A program made the position numbers and the translations under genes. This document shows positions 55,755-63,699 of a stretch of 64,000 nucleotides of DNA, one piece after another. The notes beneath the pieces are model-generated. The model had not been told where the DNA came from and searched no databases. It saw only the letters and a program-made list of their open reading frames with translations. Source of the stretch: Roseimaritima ulvae (GTDB lineage Bacteria > Planctomycetota > Planctomycetia > Pirellulales > Pirellulaceae); the NCBI RefSeq assembly GCF_008065135.1, contig NZ_CP042914.1, positions 5,189,404-5,253,403 of the forward strand, written 5' to 3'. The number at the start of each line of letters is the position of its first letter. Position 1 is the first letter of the stretch.

Positions 55755-57179
55755 TTAGCGCGCCATGCCTTGGGACATGCGCCAGTGCTTGGCTTGTTGG
55801 CGGCGGTCTTGAGCGTCGGTGATCTGCTCCCAGGCCAAGCTGGCGTCGACCAGAGCGTCTTCGGGCGTTTTGTCTCCATCCAGAACCGCGATCACTTCTC
55901 GGTCCAACGCCTGCAGGTATTGATCGGCCGCAGGGATCCGCAGCAAAGGCCGCACGTATTGGTTTGCCAGTTGCTGCTGCAGCACGTCGTCGTAGGCGGT
56001 GGCCTGGGAAGTGCTTCCCACGCTCGCACCGCTGTCGTCGGTGTGCGTGGCGGTGAAGCCGGGAACCGATTCCCGCATACTGGCGGTACCTTCGTTGCCG
56101 CTGAGCCAGCGCAGAAAGCTTTCCGACGCCGAGGTCTGGCGACAGCCGCTGGCGATCGAAGCCAGTGGCCCCTGACCGGTCAGCAACACCCATTCCTGCC
56201 GTCGCCCCTCGGCTCGCGTTTGCCATTGTTGGTCGCCGCCGGTGAAGACTTCATTGCTCGAGGGCAACGGCGCGATAATCAGGTCCGCGTCGCTCGCTAG
56301 GTTGTCCAGCGTCATCGGCCAGCTGATCGCCAGTTGCAATCGCCCTTCGCTGGCCGCTTGCCAGACGGCCGCCGGGTCCATTCGCTGTTCGGGATAATGA
56401 GCGGCGTCACGCTGCAGCTCTCGCAGAGCCCGCAGGTACGGGGCGGTGGCCAGTACCGGTCGCAGTTCGTCGCCGCGAAACAACCAACTGGTGCCGCAGT
56501 AACTGTTGGCTCGGTACAGCATGGCAACGGCGGCCCAACCGTCGGCCAGCGGTTCGGCCGCTTGCCCGGGTTCCAGGGCGGCGACGCGTTGACCGTAGGT
56601 TTCCCAGGTCCAGTCCTGAGGAGATTCGTCAGCGGTAGGCGGAAGCAGCAACACGGGCTGGACCGCACCAAGCGGCACGCCGATGGTTTCGCTGCCGTAC
56701 TTCATCACGCCCTGCCGCAGGGCCGGCAGCAGCACGGGGGCCTCGCTCTGCTCGTCGACGCGTGTCGAGAGGAATTGATTGCCCAGCCGCCGCACCGCGC
56801 CGGCGCTTTGCAGCGCCCCGGTGTGAGCCGCGGGATAAATCAGCACATCGTGCTGAGGAGCCGATTCGACCAGGCGCTGATTCACGGCGGTTCGTACGCC
56901 GACGTCCTCACTGGCCGGAGCGTTACTTTCCGGAGCGTTACTTTCTGGAGATTCGATGGCGGTGATTTCGATCGGCTGATCCGAAACCGCCAGCCAAGCT
57001 CGCTGCACGGCCTCGGCCTCTTCGGCGCTGCCAACCATCGCCACTCGCAACGGCACGTTGCTGCTGACCGCCGGAGCTGAGTCGGTGTCGGGCGAATCGG
57101 CTTTTCGGCAGCCGACCCAGGTGACGGCCAAGCCCACGCCCAGCAGGAAGCGAAGCAGATTAGAAAGATTGCGATTCAC
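55755..57179 (-). CDS. Extracellular solute-binding lipoprotein
   Basis: 474 residues with a lipoprotein signal (LGVGLAVTWVGC, lipid Cys about 24). The body follows family 1 solute-binding proteins: LRVAMVGSAEEAEAV start, ETIGVPLGAVQPVLLL, WTWETYGQRVAAL and GRLQLAISWPMTL. A repeat SPESNAPESNAPASE lies near residue 80. No ABC permease or ATPase lies beside it. It is divergent from xylulokinase by 145 bp, which suggests a sugar ligand. The ligand is not established. Confidence 0.75.
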   Translation of the reverse strand: MNRNLSNLLRFLLGVGLAVTWVGCRKADSPDTDSAPAVSSNVPLRVAMVGSAEEAEAVQRAWLAVSDQPIEITAIESPESNAPESNAPASEDVGVRTAVNQRLVESAPQHDVLIYPAAHTGALQSAGAVRRLGNQFLSTRVDEQSEAPVLLPALRQGVMKYGSETIGVPLGAVQPVLLLPPTADESPQDWTWETYGQRVAALEPGQAAEPLADGWAAVAMLYRANSYCGTSWLFRGDELRPVLATAPYLRALRELQRDAAHYPEQRMDPAAVWQAASEGRLQLAISWPMTLDNLASDADLIIAPLPSSNEVFTGGDQQWQTRAEGRRQEWVLLTGQGPLASIASGCRQTSASESFLRWLSGNEGTASMRESVPGFTATHTDDSGASVGSTSQATAYDDVLQQQLANQYVRPLLRIPAADQYLQALDREVIAVLDGDKTPEDALVDASLAWEQITDAQDRRQQAKHWRMSQGMAR

Positions 57180-57324
57180 AGGAACTTTGGTCGGTTAAAG
57201 GGGAGCAGAGCCGCGGGTCCGATAAAAATCCCGGAGAAATTTACCGACGGTTCCTCACTGCTTCTCGTACGCAGTATAGTACCAGCCGGTTCGATTTCTT
57301 CCTGTCCAAGTTTGGTTGCAGCTG

Positions 57325-58845
57325 ATGAGTTTTTATCTTGGTATTGATGTGGGCACCAGTGGCACGAAAACCCTGTTGATCGACGAAGCGGGGGTGGTCC
57401 AAGCCGAGGCATCGGCGGAATATCCGCTGCATCAACCCCGCGCGGGCTGGACGGAACAGGACCCGGAAGATTGGTGGCAAGCGACTGTCACGACTGTCCG
57501 GCAAGTCATCAAAGCCGCTAAATGCAAACCGGCCGACGTCCGCGCCATCGGGCTCAGCGGCCAAATGCACGGCTCGGTATTCCTCGACAAGAAAGACCGT
57601 GTGCTCCGCCCGGCGCTGCTCTGGAATGACCAACGCACGGTGGCCGAATGTGAGGAAATCACTCAGCGGGCCGGCGGCCGCAAGGCACTGATCAAAATGG
57701 TCGCCAACCCGGCCCTGACCGGATTTACCGCCCCCAAAATCCTCTGGCTGCGGAATCACGAACCGAAAAAATTTGATCGGCTGGCTAAAGTTCTGCTGCC
57801 CAAAGACGAAATCCGTCGCCGCCTGACCGGGGAGTACGCGTCGGAGGTCAGCGATGCCAGCGGCACGCTGCTGTTGGACGTGGTCAAACGCAACTGGAGC
57901 AAAAAACTGCTGGGCAAACTGGATCTCGATCCCGACCTGTTGCCGCCCGTGTTCGAAAGCGAAGATGTGACCGGGACGTTAACCACAGCGGTCGCTGAAC
58001 AATTGGGGCTGACCACCGATTGCAAAGTCGTGGGCGGTGCGGGCGACTGTGCGGCCGGGGCGGTTGGTAACGGTGTTGTCCGCAGCGGCGTGCTGAGCAC
58101 TTCGGTGGGCACCTCCGGCGTGATGTTTGTGCACAGCGATAAACCGCAGTACGACAGCGAAGGCCGACTGCACACGTTCTGTCATGCGGTCCGCGGCAAG
58201 TGGCACATGATGGGCGTGAATCTGACCAGCGGCGGTTCGCTGCAGTGGTGGGTCGATTCGATACTACAAGGTTTGGCCGGGATCGATACCAAACAGCGTT
58301 ATGAAGCGGCGACGCGCGAAGCCGAACAAGCGGCCGCGGGCAGCGGAGGATTATTGTTCCTGCCGTATCTAAATGGCGAACGCACCCCACATGCCGACCC
58401 GCATGCTCGCGGCGCCTTTGTGGGCTTGAACACAACCCACGGGCGCGGCCAATTAACCCGCGCCGTCATGGAAGGCGTGACGTTTGCCCTGCGGGACAGC
58501 CTCGAAATCATCCGCTCGCTGGACGTGCCGGTCAAAGAGATTCGCGTCTCCGGTGGCGGCAGCAAAAATCCGCTGTGGCGGCAGATGCAGGCCGATGTGT
58601 TCGGCAAGAAGGTCGCGACCTTGGCCGTCGAACAGGGGCCGGCGTACGGCGTGGCGCTGTTGGCCGCTGTTGGCGATGGCGCTTACAAGTCGATTGAGCA
58701 GGCCTGCAAGGCGACCATCAGCGTGGCCGAAACCACGCCCGCCCAACGCAAGGCCACCAACACCTACAACGCCTTATTCCCGATCTACCAGCGACTGTAC
58801 AGCAGCCTCAAACAGGACTTCGCCAGCCTCGCGGAACTACAGTAG
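57325..58845 (+). CDS. xylB: Xylulokinase (FGGY family)
   Basis: 506 residues from ATG at 57325; TTG at 57316 would add three. GIDVGTSGTKTLL (ATP loop), GLSGQMHGSVFLD and ALLWNDQRT are the xylulokinase signature, and GGAGDCAAGAVGNG and RVSGGGSKNPLWRQMQADV complete the FGGY pattern. It phosphorylates D-xylulose for the pentose phosphate pathway. No xylose isomerase is adjacent. Divergent from the solute-binding lipoprotein. Confidence 0.92.
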   Translation: MSFYLGIDVGTSGTKTLLIDEAGVVQAEASAEYPLHQPRAGWTEQDPEDWWQATVTTVRQVIKAAKCKPADVRAIGLSGQMHGSVFLDKKDRVLRPALLWNDQRTVAECEEITQRAGGRKALIKMVANPALTGFTAPKILWLRNHEPKKFDRLAKVLLPKDEIRRRLTGEYASEVSDASGTLLLDVVKRNWSKKLLGKLDLDPDLLPPVFESEDVTGTLTTAVAEQLGLTTDCKVVGGAGDCAAGAVGNGVVRSGVLSTSVGTSGVMFVHSDKPQYDSEGRLHTFCHAVRGKWHMMGVNLTSGGSLQWWVDSILQGLAGIDTKQRYEAATREAEQAAAGSGGLLFLPYLNGERTPHADPHARGAFVGLNTTHGRGQLTRAVMEGVTFALRDSLEIIRSLDVPVKEIRVSGGGSKNPLWRQMQADVFGKKVATLAVEQGPAYGVALLAAVGDGAYKSIEQACKATISVAETTPAQRKATNTYNALFPIYQRLYSSLKQDFASLAELQ

Positions 58846-58849
58846 TAGC

Positions 58850-58926
58850 GTAGCATGGGCCCCTGGCCCGTGTACCTTGACCGTGATGGACTTCGAGAGT
58901 GCACGGGCCGCCGGGGCCCGTGCTAC
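58850..58926. repeat. Inverted pair of GTAGCATGGG-family hairpins
   Basis: A direct copy at 58850-58872 (arms CATGGGCC/GGCCCGTG, loop CCT) and an inverted copy at 58902-58926 with arms CACGGGCC/GGCCCGTG, where a T-G pair has become C-G. They lie between convergent xylB and tadC and start 5 bp after the xylB stop. Confidence 0.75.
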
Positions 58927-58938
58927 AACACCTACAAC

Positions 58939-59916
58939 CTACTGCGACAACAGGTTGCGGTACATATTGATACCGGCCGGTCCGACCAACACCACGAAGA
59001 TCCCGGGGAAGATAAACAGGACCAGCGGGAAGATCAGTTTCACGGCCGTCTTGGCGGCTTTTTCTTCGGCCATCTGCCGGCGTTTGGTCCGCATCGAATC
59101 GCTTTGCACGCGAAGGGCTTGGCCGATGCTGCTACCAAATTTGTCGGCTTGAATCAGGATCGAGGCCAAAGCTTTCAGGTCGTCCACGCCGCTGCGATAG
59201 CCCAGAGCTTGGAGCACTTCGGCGCGGGCCCGGCCGTATTGCAGTTGAGCATTAGCGACGACGAACTCTTCGGCGATCTGCGGGTAGGACTTGGCCAATT
59301 CTTCCGATACCTTCCGCATCGCTTGGTCCAGCCCCAAACCGGCTTCCACACACACGACCATCAAGTCCAAGGCATCGGGCAGGCCCAGGAAGATCGCATT
59401 CTTGCGGCGGCTGATCAGGAACGACAACAGGAATTCGGGGATGAAGTAGGCCACGCCGCCGCCGACCAGGGTTTTGGTCAACAAGCCCAGCGTCAGGCCG
59501 GAGGTCAGCAGCCCAAAGATGCCGCCGAAGAACAGCCCCACGCAGGCGAAGATCAACTGGCCGCCTTTAAAGACCACCGGAGCTGCTTCGCGGCGGAAGC
59601 CGGCATGCAGCAGTCGTTCGCGGAGGGCGCTCAGTTCTTTTTCGTTTTTGGGTTTGACCGAGCTGGCCAGCGGGCTGGTGGCGCGTTCCAGCACGGCGGT
59701 CAGGGCTTCGGCCTTTTTCTTCTCGCGATCATCCGGTTCGCCTTCGCCGGGCGTGCGGCGACGGGGATTGCGGAGTTCGTCCAGACGCGCTTCGGCTCGC
59801 GGTTTGTCTTCGCCGCTCATCCGGCCAAGCACTAGCCATGCAACGGCTGACACTGCAATGAACAGCGAGACCGGCACCAGATAAGCGATCATCGAGGTTT
59901 CGGCGACAAGTAACAT
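58939..59916 (-). CDS. tadC: TadC-like type II secretion F domain protein
   Basis: 325 residues. Membrane helices at about 10-30, 140-175 and 300-325; cytoplasmic T2SF domain in between with FLGLPDALDLMVVCVEAGLGL and the Arg-rich RVQSDSMRTKRRQMAEEKA. It is the inner-membrane platform for Flp/Tad pilus assembly. It is the last of three genes tadA-tadB-tadC, 67 bp after tadB. No Flp pilin, RcpA or TadZ is in this window. Confidence 0.88.
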   Translation of the reverse strand: MLLVAETSMIAYLVPVSLFIAVSAVAWLVLGRMSGEDKPRAEARLDELRNPRRRTPGEGEPDDREKKKAEALTAVLERATSPLASSVKPKNEKELSALRERLLHAGFRREAAPVVFKGGQLIFACVGLFFGGIFGLLTSGLTLGLLTKTLVGGGVAYFIPEFLLSFLISRRKNAIFLGLPDALDLMVVCVEAGLGLDQAMRKVSEELAKSYPQIAEEFVVANAQLQYGRARAEVLQALGYRSGVDDLKALASILIQADKFGSSIGQALRVQSDSMRTKRRQMAEEKAAKTAVKLIFPLVLFIFPGIFVVLVGPAGINMYRNLLSQ

Positions 59917-59983
59917 GGAAACAGACTTTCTTGATTGACGGGCGCGGAACGCGTGGAGGAAATCTTGGGACGGAACGTCGGGG

Positions 59984-60958
59984 TTAAACTTTGATCGTGA
60001 CGATCTTGCGAATCACCAGGGCTCCCACGATCTGGGTAATAATCGCCATGATCAGCAGTTTTTGACCGATCGAATCGGTGAACAAGGTCATCACGTATTC
60101 TTTGTTCATCCACAGCATCACCAGGAACAGCAGCGGCGGCATGGCCAACAGCACAATCCCGCTCAATCGGCCTTCACCGGTCAAGGCTTGGACCTGTCCC
60201 AAAATTTGAATACGTTCGCGAACCAGGTGTCCGATCTTGTCGAGGATTTCGGCCAAGTCGCCACCGGTTTGTCGCTGCAGGATGACCGCGGTAGCAAAGA
60301 ACCGCACGTCCATGTTGGGGACTCGCGAGGCCATGTCGTCGAGCGCTTCCTCCAATGGAATCCCAAAGTTCTGTTCTTGGAACACGCGGCCGAATTCGAT
60401 GCTGATCGGTTCATCCATTTCCGAAGCGATCAAACCAAAGCCGGCAGCCAGCGAGTGGCCGGCTCGCAGCGAACGACCGAGCAGTTCCAGGGCATCGGGC
60501 AACTGGCGACCAAATTTGGCCAACCGTCGGCCGCGTTTCATTTTCAGCCAGATCAGCGGCGTGGCACCGGTGATCAAACCCGCGATGGGAGCCAGCAGGA
60601 TGGGCACGCCAGGCGTTACCGAAACCGCAACCGTGCCGGCGGCAAAGGCCGCCACGCAGATCCCGATGAACTGAGCGGGAGGCATGGAGACGTTGGCCTG
60701 GTCCATATAGGTGCCCAGAGCCGGCATCGAACTGGTGATTGCGCTGGCCCAGTTTTTGGTATCATCCAAGCCACCGGCCAGCAATAGCGAAGGTTCGTCC
60801 TCGCCGGCTTTGCCGCCCTTGGGGCGTCGTGTCGCGAGCGCTTGCAGACGGTCTTCGGCGGCCGTGTTTTGGCTCCCGGGAGTGATCGCCGTGACGGCAA
60901 ATGCGACGAGCGCGGCAAATCCGATTCCGATGGCGGCGATGACAAGGATGGGCATCAT
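59984..60958 (-). CDS. tadB: TadB-like type II secretion F domain protein
   Basis: 324 residues. An N-terminal helix, two helices near 105-145, the T2SF domain with LPDALELLGRSLRAGHSLAAG and PNMDVRFFATAVILQRQTGGDL, and two C-terminal helices. It pairs with TadC as the membrane platform driven by TadA. It lies between tadA (72 bp upstream) and tadC. Confidence 0.9.
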   Translation of the reverse strand: MMPILVIAAIGIGFAALVAFAVTAITPGSQNTAAEDRLQALATRRPKGGKAGEDEPSLLLAGGLDDTKNWASAITSSMPALGTYMDQANVSMPPAQFIGICVAAFAAGTVAVSVTPGVPILLAPIAGLITGATPLIWLKMKRGRRLAKFGRQLPDALELLGRSLRAGHSLAAGFGLIASEMDEPISIEFGRVFQEQNFGIPLEEALDDMASRVPNMDVRFFATAVILQRQTGGDLAEILDKIGHLVRERIQILGQVQALTGEGRLSGIVLLAMPPLLFLVMLWMNKEYVMTLFTDSIGQKLLIMAIITQIVGALVIRKIVTIKV

Positions 60959-61030
60959 GACAGGGGTTCCCGGTCTGGGGACAAATGTGAAGTAAGCGTT
61001 GGAAGGAACAATTGACGAACGACGAAACGA

Positions 61031-62353
61031 TTACGCTTGCATGATCACACGTTCGCGGAACGCACTGGCCGGCAGTCGCACTCCCGAAGCTTCCAACTTG
61101 GGCATAAACGTGGGCCGCACGCCGGTGCATTCGAAGTGGCCGAAAGCTTTGCCGCTTTCGTCCACGCCTTCCTGGACGTAGCGATAGATGTCTTGCAACA
61201 CGATCGTGTCTTGTTCCATGCCCACGACCTCGGTGATCGCGGTCACACGGCGTGGTCCACCCTGCAGGCGGTTAGCTTGAATCAACACATCAACTGCACC
61301 GGAAATCTGCGAGCGAATCGCTTTGGGCGGCATTTCAAAGCCGGCCATCATGACCAGGGTTTCCAGACGGGAAATCGCATCCCGCGGCGTATTGGCGTGG
61401 ACCGTGGTCAACGAGCCGTCGTGGCCCGTGTTCATGGCCTGCAGCATGTCCAACGTTTCCCCACCACGGCATTCGCCGATGATGATCCGTTCGGGACGCA
61501 TACGCAGCGCGTTACTGACCAGGTCGGTGGCGGACACTCGCCCGTTGCCTTCGATGTTGGCCGGTCGAGTTTCCAGCCGCACCACATGGTCTTGTTGCAG
61601 TTGCAATTCCGCCGCGTCTTCGATCGTCACAATACGGTCGCTGTGACTGATGAAGGAGGACAGTGTGTTGAGCAGCGTGGTTTTACCGGAACCGGTACCG
61701 CCGGCGATGATCATGTTCAAGCGAGCTTTGATACAGCCTTCCAACAACATCACCATCTCGGGCGTGAAGGCGCGATAGTTCAGCAGGTCTTCCAGCTTCA
61801 AGGGATTGCTGCCAAACCGCCGAATACTCATCGCCGCCCCGTCCAGGGCCAGCGGCGGAATGATGGCGTTCACACGGCTGCCATCTTCCAGGCGAGCGTC
61901 GACCATCGGGCAGGTTTCGTCGACACGTCGGCCGACCTTACTGACGATCCGGTCGATGATCTGCATCAAGTGTTTGTTGTCGCGAAACTCCACTTCGGTC
62001 TTCTCCATCTGGCCGCCTTTTTCGACGTAGATGTTTTTCGGACCGTTGATCAAAATATCGCTGATCTTGGGGTCTTTCAGCAGCAGTTCCAGCGGTCCCA
62101 AACCGAAGGTTTCGTCCAGCACTTCCTCGACAATGCGGTCGCGTTCCTGACGGTTCAGCAGCGTGTCTTCGGCATCGCAAAGATGTTCAACAACCATCCG
62201 GATTTCACGCTTCAGCGTGTCACCCTTCATGTCGCCCACCCGCGAGAGGTCTAGTTTGTCGACCAGCTTGCCGTGGATGCGACTCTTGATCTCTTCAAAT
62301 TTGTCTTGACGGCTGGTGTCGGCGGAACGAAGAGGTTGGGTGGGAGTACGCAT
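61031..62353 (-). CDS. tadA: CpaF/TadA-type secretion ATPase
   Basis: 440 residues, cytoplasmic. Walker A is [17 protein letters not shown] near 220. The Asp box and Walker B read [25 protein letters not shown], and the His box is [11 protein letters not shown]. It is a GspE/CpaF family hexameric ATPase that powers Tad pilus assembly. It is first of the three-gene operon. Upstream of its start lies a 500-bp repeat field rather than other tad genes. Confidence 0.94.
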   Translation of the reverse strand: MRTPTQPLRSADTSRQDKFEEIKSRIHGKLVDKLDLSRVGDMKGDTLKREIRMVVEHLCDAEDTLLNRQERDRIVEEVLDETFGLGPLELLLKDPKISDILINGPKNIYVEKGGQMEKTEVEFRDNKHLMQIIDRIVSKVGRRVDETCPMVDARLEDGSRVNAIIPPLALDGAAMSIRRFGSNPLKLEDLLNYRAFTPEMVMLLEGCIKARLNMIIAGGTGSGKTTLLNTLSSFISHSDRIVTIEDAAELQLQQDHVVRLETRPANIEGNGRVSATDLVSNALRMRPERIIIGECRGGETLDMLQAMNTGHDGSLTTVHANTPRDAISRLETLVMMAGFEMPPKAIRSQISGAVDVLIQANRLQGGPRRVTAITEVVGMEQDTIVLQDIYRYVQEGVDESGKAFGHFECTGVRPTFMPKLEASGVRLPASAFRERVIMQA

Positions 62354-62854
62354 TACAATCGGTCCTTGAAACGGCGGGGAAGGTCGCGGAGGCGATGTGA
62401 GTTGGGGTCATGCGGATCGTGCGGGCTACGCAAGCGGCGTAGACTGCTGGGAACCAATCGATCCACGGAAAGATAGCTCACGCTTAGAGCCGCGGCCAAA
62501 AAAGATCTTGGTCGTTGTTCGCTCCGCGAACATAACGCAAGGTCGCCGATCGCTCTGGACGTGAAGTGTATTAATGACGGATTCACTTCACTCTCCCTCT
62601 GGGAGAGTCGAGCGTCAGCGAGGAGAGGGCGACAGCGCCGCTGCAAAAATCATAAAAAGCCTCCCTTCGCTAATGCTCGACCCTCCTTGAAAAGGAGGGT
62701 GAAGAAAGAGCCCCCGAGGTTTAACGCTGCCGTAATACTATCGACGTCCCCCGTGAACTAAACGTTCTGTTCGCGGAGCGAACAACGACCATGGGTTCTG
62801 TTCGCGGAGCGAACAACGACCATGGGTTCTGTTCGCGGAGCGAACAACGACCAT
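62354..62854. other. 500-bp intergenic repeat field
   Basis: Contains a TCC-triloop hairpin at 62516-62532, the second full MITE-like element at 62558-62750, and three 31-bp direct repeats (62764-62855) ending at the zinc-ribbon gene's stop. About 160 bp next to tadA hold no recognisable gene or promoter box. Confidence 0.65.
62558..62750. mobile_element. MITE-like palindromic element, copy B
   Basis: 193 bp, same layout as 7566-7750: terminus GACGTGAAGTGTATTAATGA, hairpin CTCTCCC/GGGAGAG near 62590, hairpin CCCTCCTTGAAAAGGAGGG near 62681-62699, and a right end CCGTAATACTATCGACGTCC complementary to the left. Between the hairpins it has an AAAATCATAAAAAG insert absent from copy A. Confidence 0.6.
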
Positions 62855-62855
62855 T
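62764..62855. repeat. Three 31-bp direct repeats with GGA triloop
   Basis: Period 31 at 62764, 62795 and 62826. Each unit holds TGTTCGC-GGA-GCGAACA (62768, 62799, 62830) followed by ACGACCATGG. The third ends at the zinc-ribbon stop. No spacers vary between units, so this is not a CRISPR array. Confidence 0.8.
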
Positions 62856-63313
62856 TAGCCGCAGCGGGGGCAGCGGAGGCGGTATTGGGTGAGGCCTCGC
62901 GAGCGGACGGCGACCTGTAGCCGTTCGCCACAACGCGGACAAAAATCGTCTTCGGTTTCCGCCGCCGGTTTGTCCTGACAGGCCGCGCAGCGGACCACGT
63001 CCGGAAAAATTTCTAATCGCTCCGGCGGAATCGGCTTCTGACACAGCTCACAACGCCGCGCCTCACCCCAAACTTCCGGATCCTCTTCGTCCACCGCCGC
63101 TGCCGCGTGCAGGCTGAGCGACGTGGCGCCGCAGCGGTCGCAGGGCAGCGCGGGCAAAGCGGCCGCGAACAGCTCCCGCACCAAATCCAATTCCGGGTTC
63201 TTGGCACGCTTAAGCTTGCCCAGCGAACGCAGCATCACCAACTGTTCGGAATACCCCACCAAACGTTGCCGCGAACAGGCGGCGCATCGCAGTGATTGAA
63301 GTGTTTCGGACAT
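62855..63313 (-). CDS. Triple zinc-ribbon protein with DksA/TraR-type finger
   Basis: 152 residues from ATG at 63313; the longer frame starts 31 residues earlier without support. Six Cys-x2-Cys knuckles form three sites: Cys10/13 with 58/61; Cys88/91 with 109/112, where CQKPIPPERLEIFPDVVRC is the C4 finger seen in DksA/TraR; and Cys125/128 with 148/151. A helical charged region (20-57) links the first pair. It may bind RNA polymerase or nucleic acid, but the coiled-coil tip of DksA is missing. Function not known. Confidence 0.75.
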   Translation of the reverse strand: MSETLQSLRCAACSRQRLVGYSEQLVMLRSLGKLKRAKNPELDLVRELFAAALPALPCDRCGATSLSLHAAAAVDEEDPEVWGEARRCELCQKPIPPERLEIFPDVVRCAACQDKPAAETEDDFCPRCGERLQVAVRSRGLTQYRLRCPRCG

Positions 63314-63354
63314 CGGCGGGCCGTGCGGAGGGGGCCTGAAGAAATTGTATCCTG

Positions 63355-63390
63355 GTGCTGGGGCGGCCGCCAAAGCGACCGCCCCAGCAC
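63355..63390. terminator. Perfect 12-bp hairpin upstream of zinc-ribbon gene
   Basis: GTGCTGGGGCGG (63355-63366) and CCGCCCCAGCAC (63379-63390) are exact complements with a 12-base loop. It lies between the partial minus-strand gene and the zinc-ribbon gene, so it may terminate the former. Confidence 0.45.
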
Positions 63391-63606
63391 ACAGTAAAAA
63401 CTTCACTGCGAAGCACCGACCGAGACGATTGACCCAGTAACCGTCGCGGCAAGTTGGTTTGCTCCGACCTAGGAGGGAGGCAGGCGAACGATTCCCGCAA
63501 GCCGCTCGCCAACAGTGAAGTTCTTAAATGGTTTGCCTTGTGTTGAACAGGGAAATACCATCATCGCTTCGGCGGTGTCAACGCGGAAAAATCGAAAAAT
63601 TCGCCT

Positions 63607-63699
63607 GTAGCCGAACTCGCCAGAGTTTGGAAGCGGCCGGTAGCCGAACTCGCCAGAGTTTGGAAGCGCAACGGTCCAAAGTCTGGCGACTTCGGCTAC
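63607..63699. repeat. Three CGCCAG-loop hairpins at the end of the partial gene
   Basis: Direct copies 63607-63631 and 63640-63664 (arms CCGAACT/AGTTTGG) and an inverted copy 63675-63699 (arms CCGAAGT/ACTTTGG). The GTAG edge of the inverted copy forms the TAG stop of the gene at its right. The remaining bases from 63391 to 63606 hold nothing recognisable. Confidence 0.75.

Noticed and set aside
61037-62254. 405-codon open frame antisense to tadA
   Set aside because: Shadow of a clear CpaF ATPase gene; its product is His/Phe/Asp-rich with no known motif.
62764-62855. Possible CRISPR array (31-bp period)
   Set aside because: The units are identical with no variable spacers, only three copies and no cas genes.
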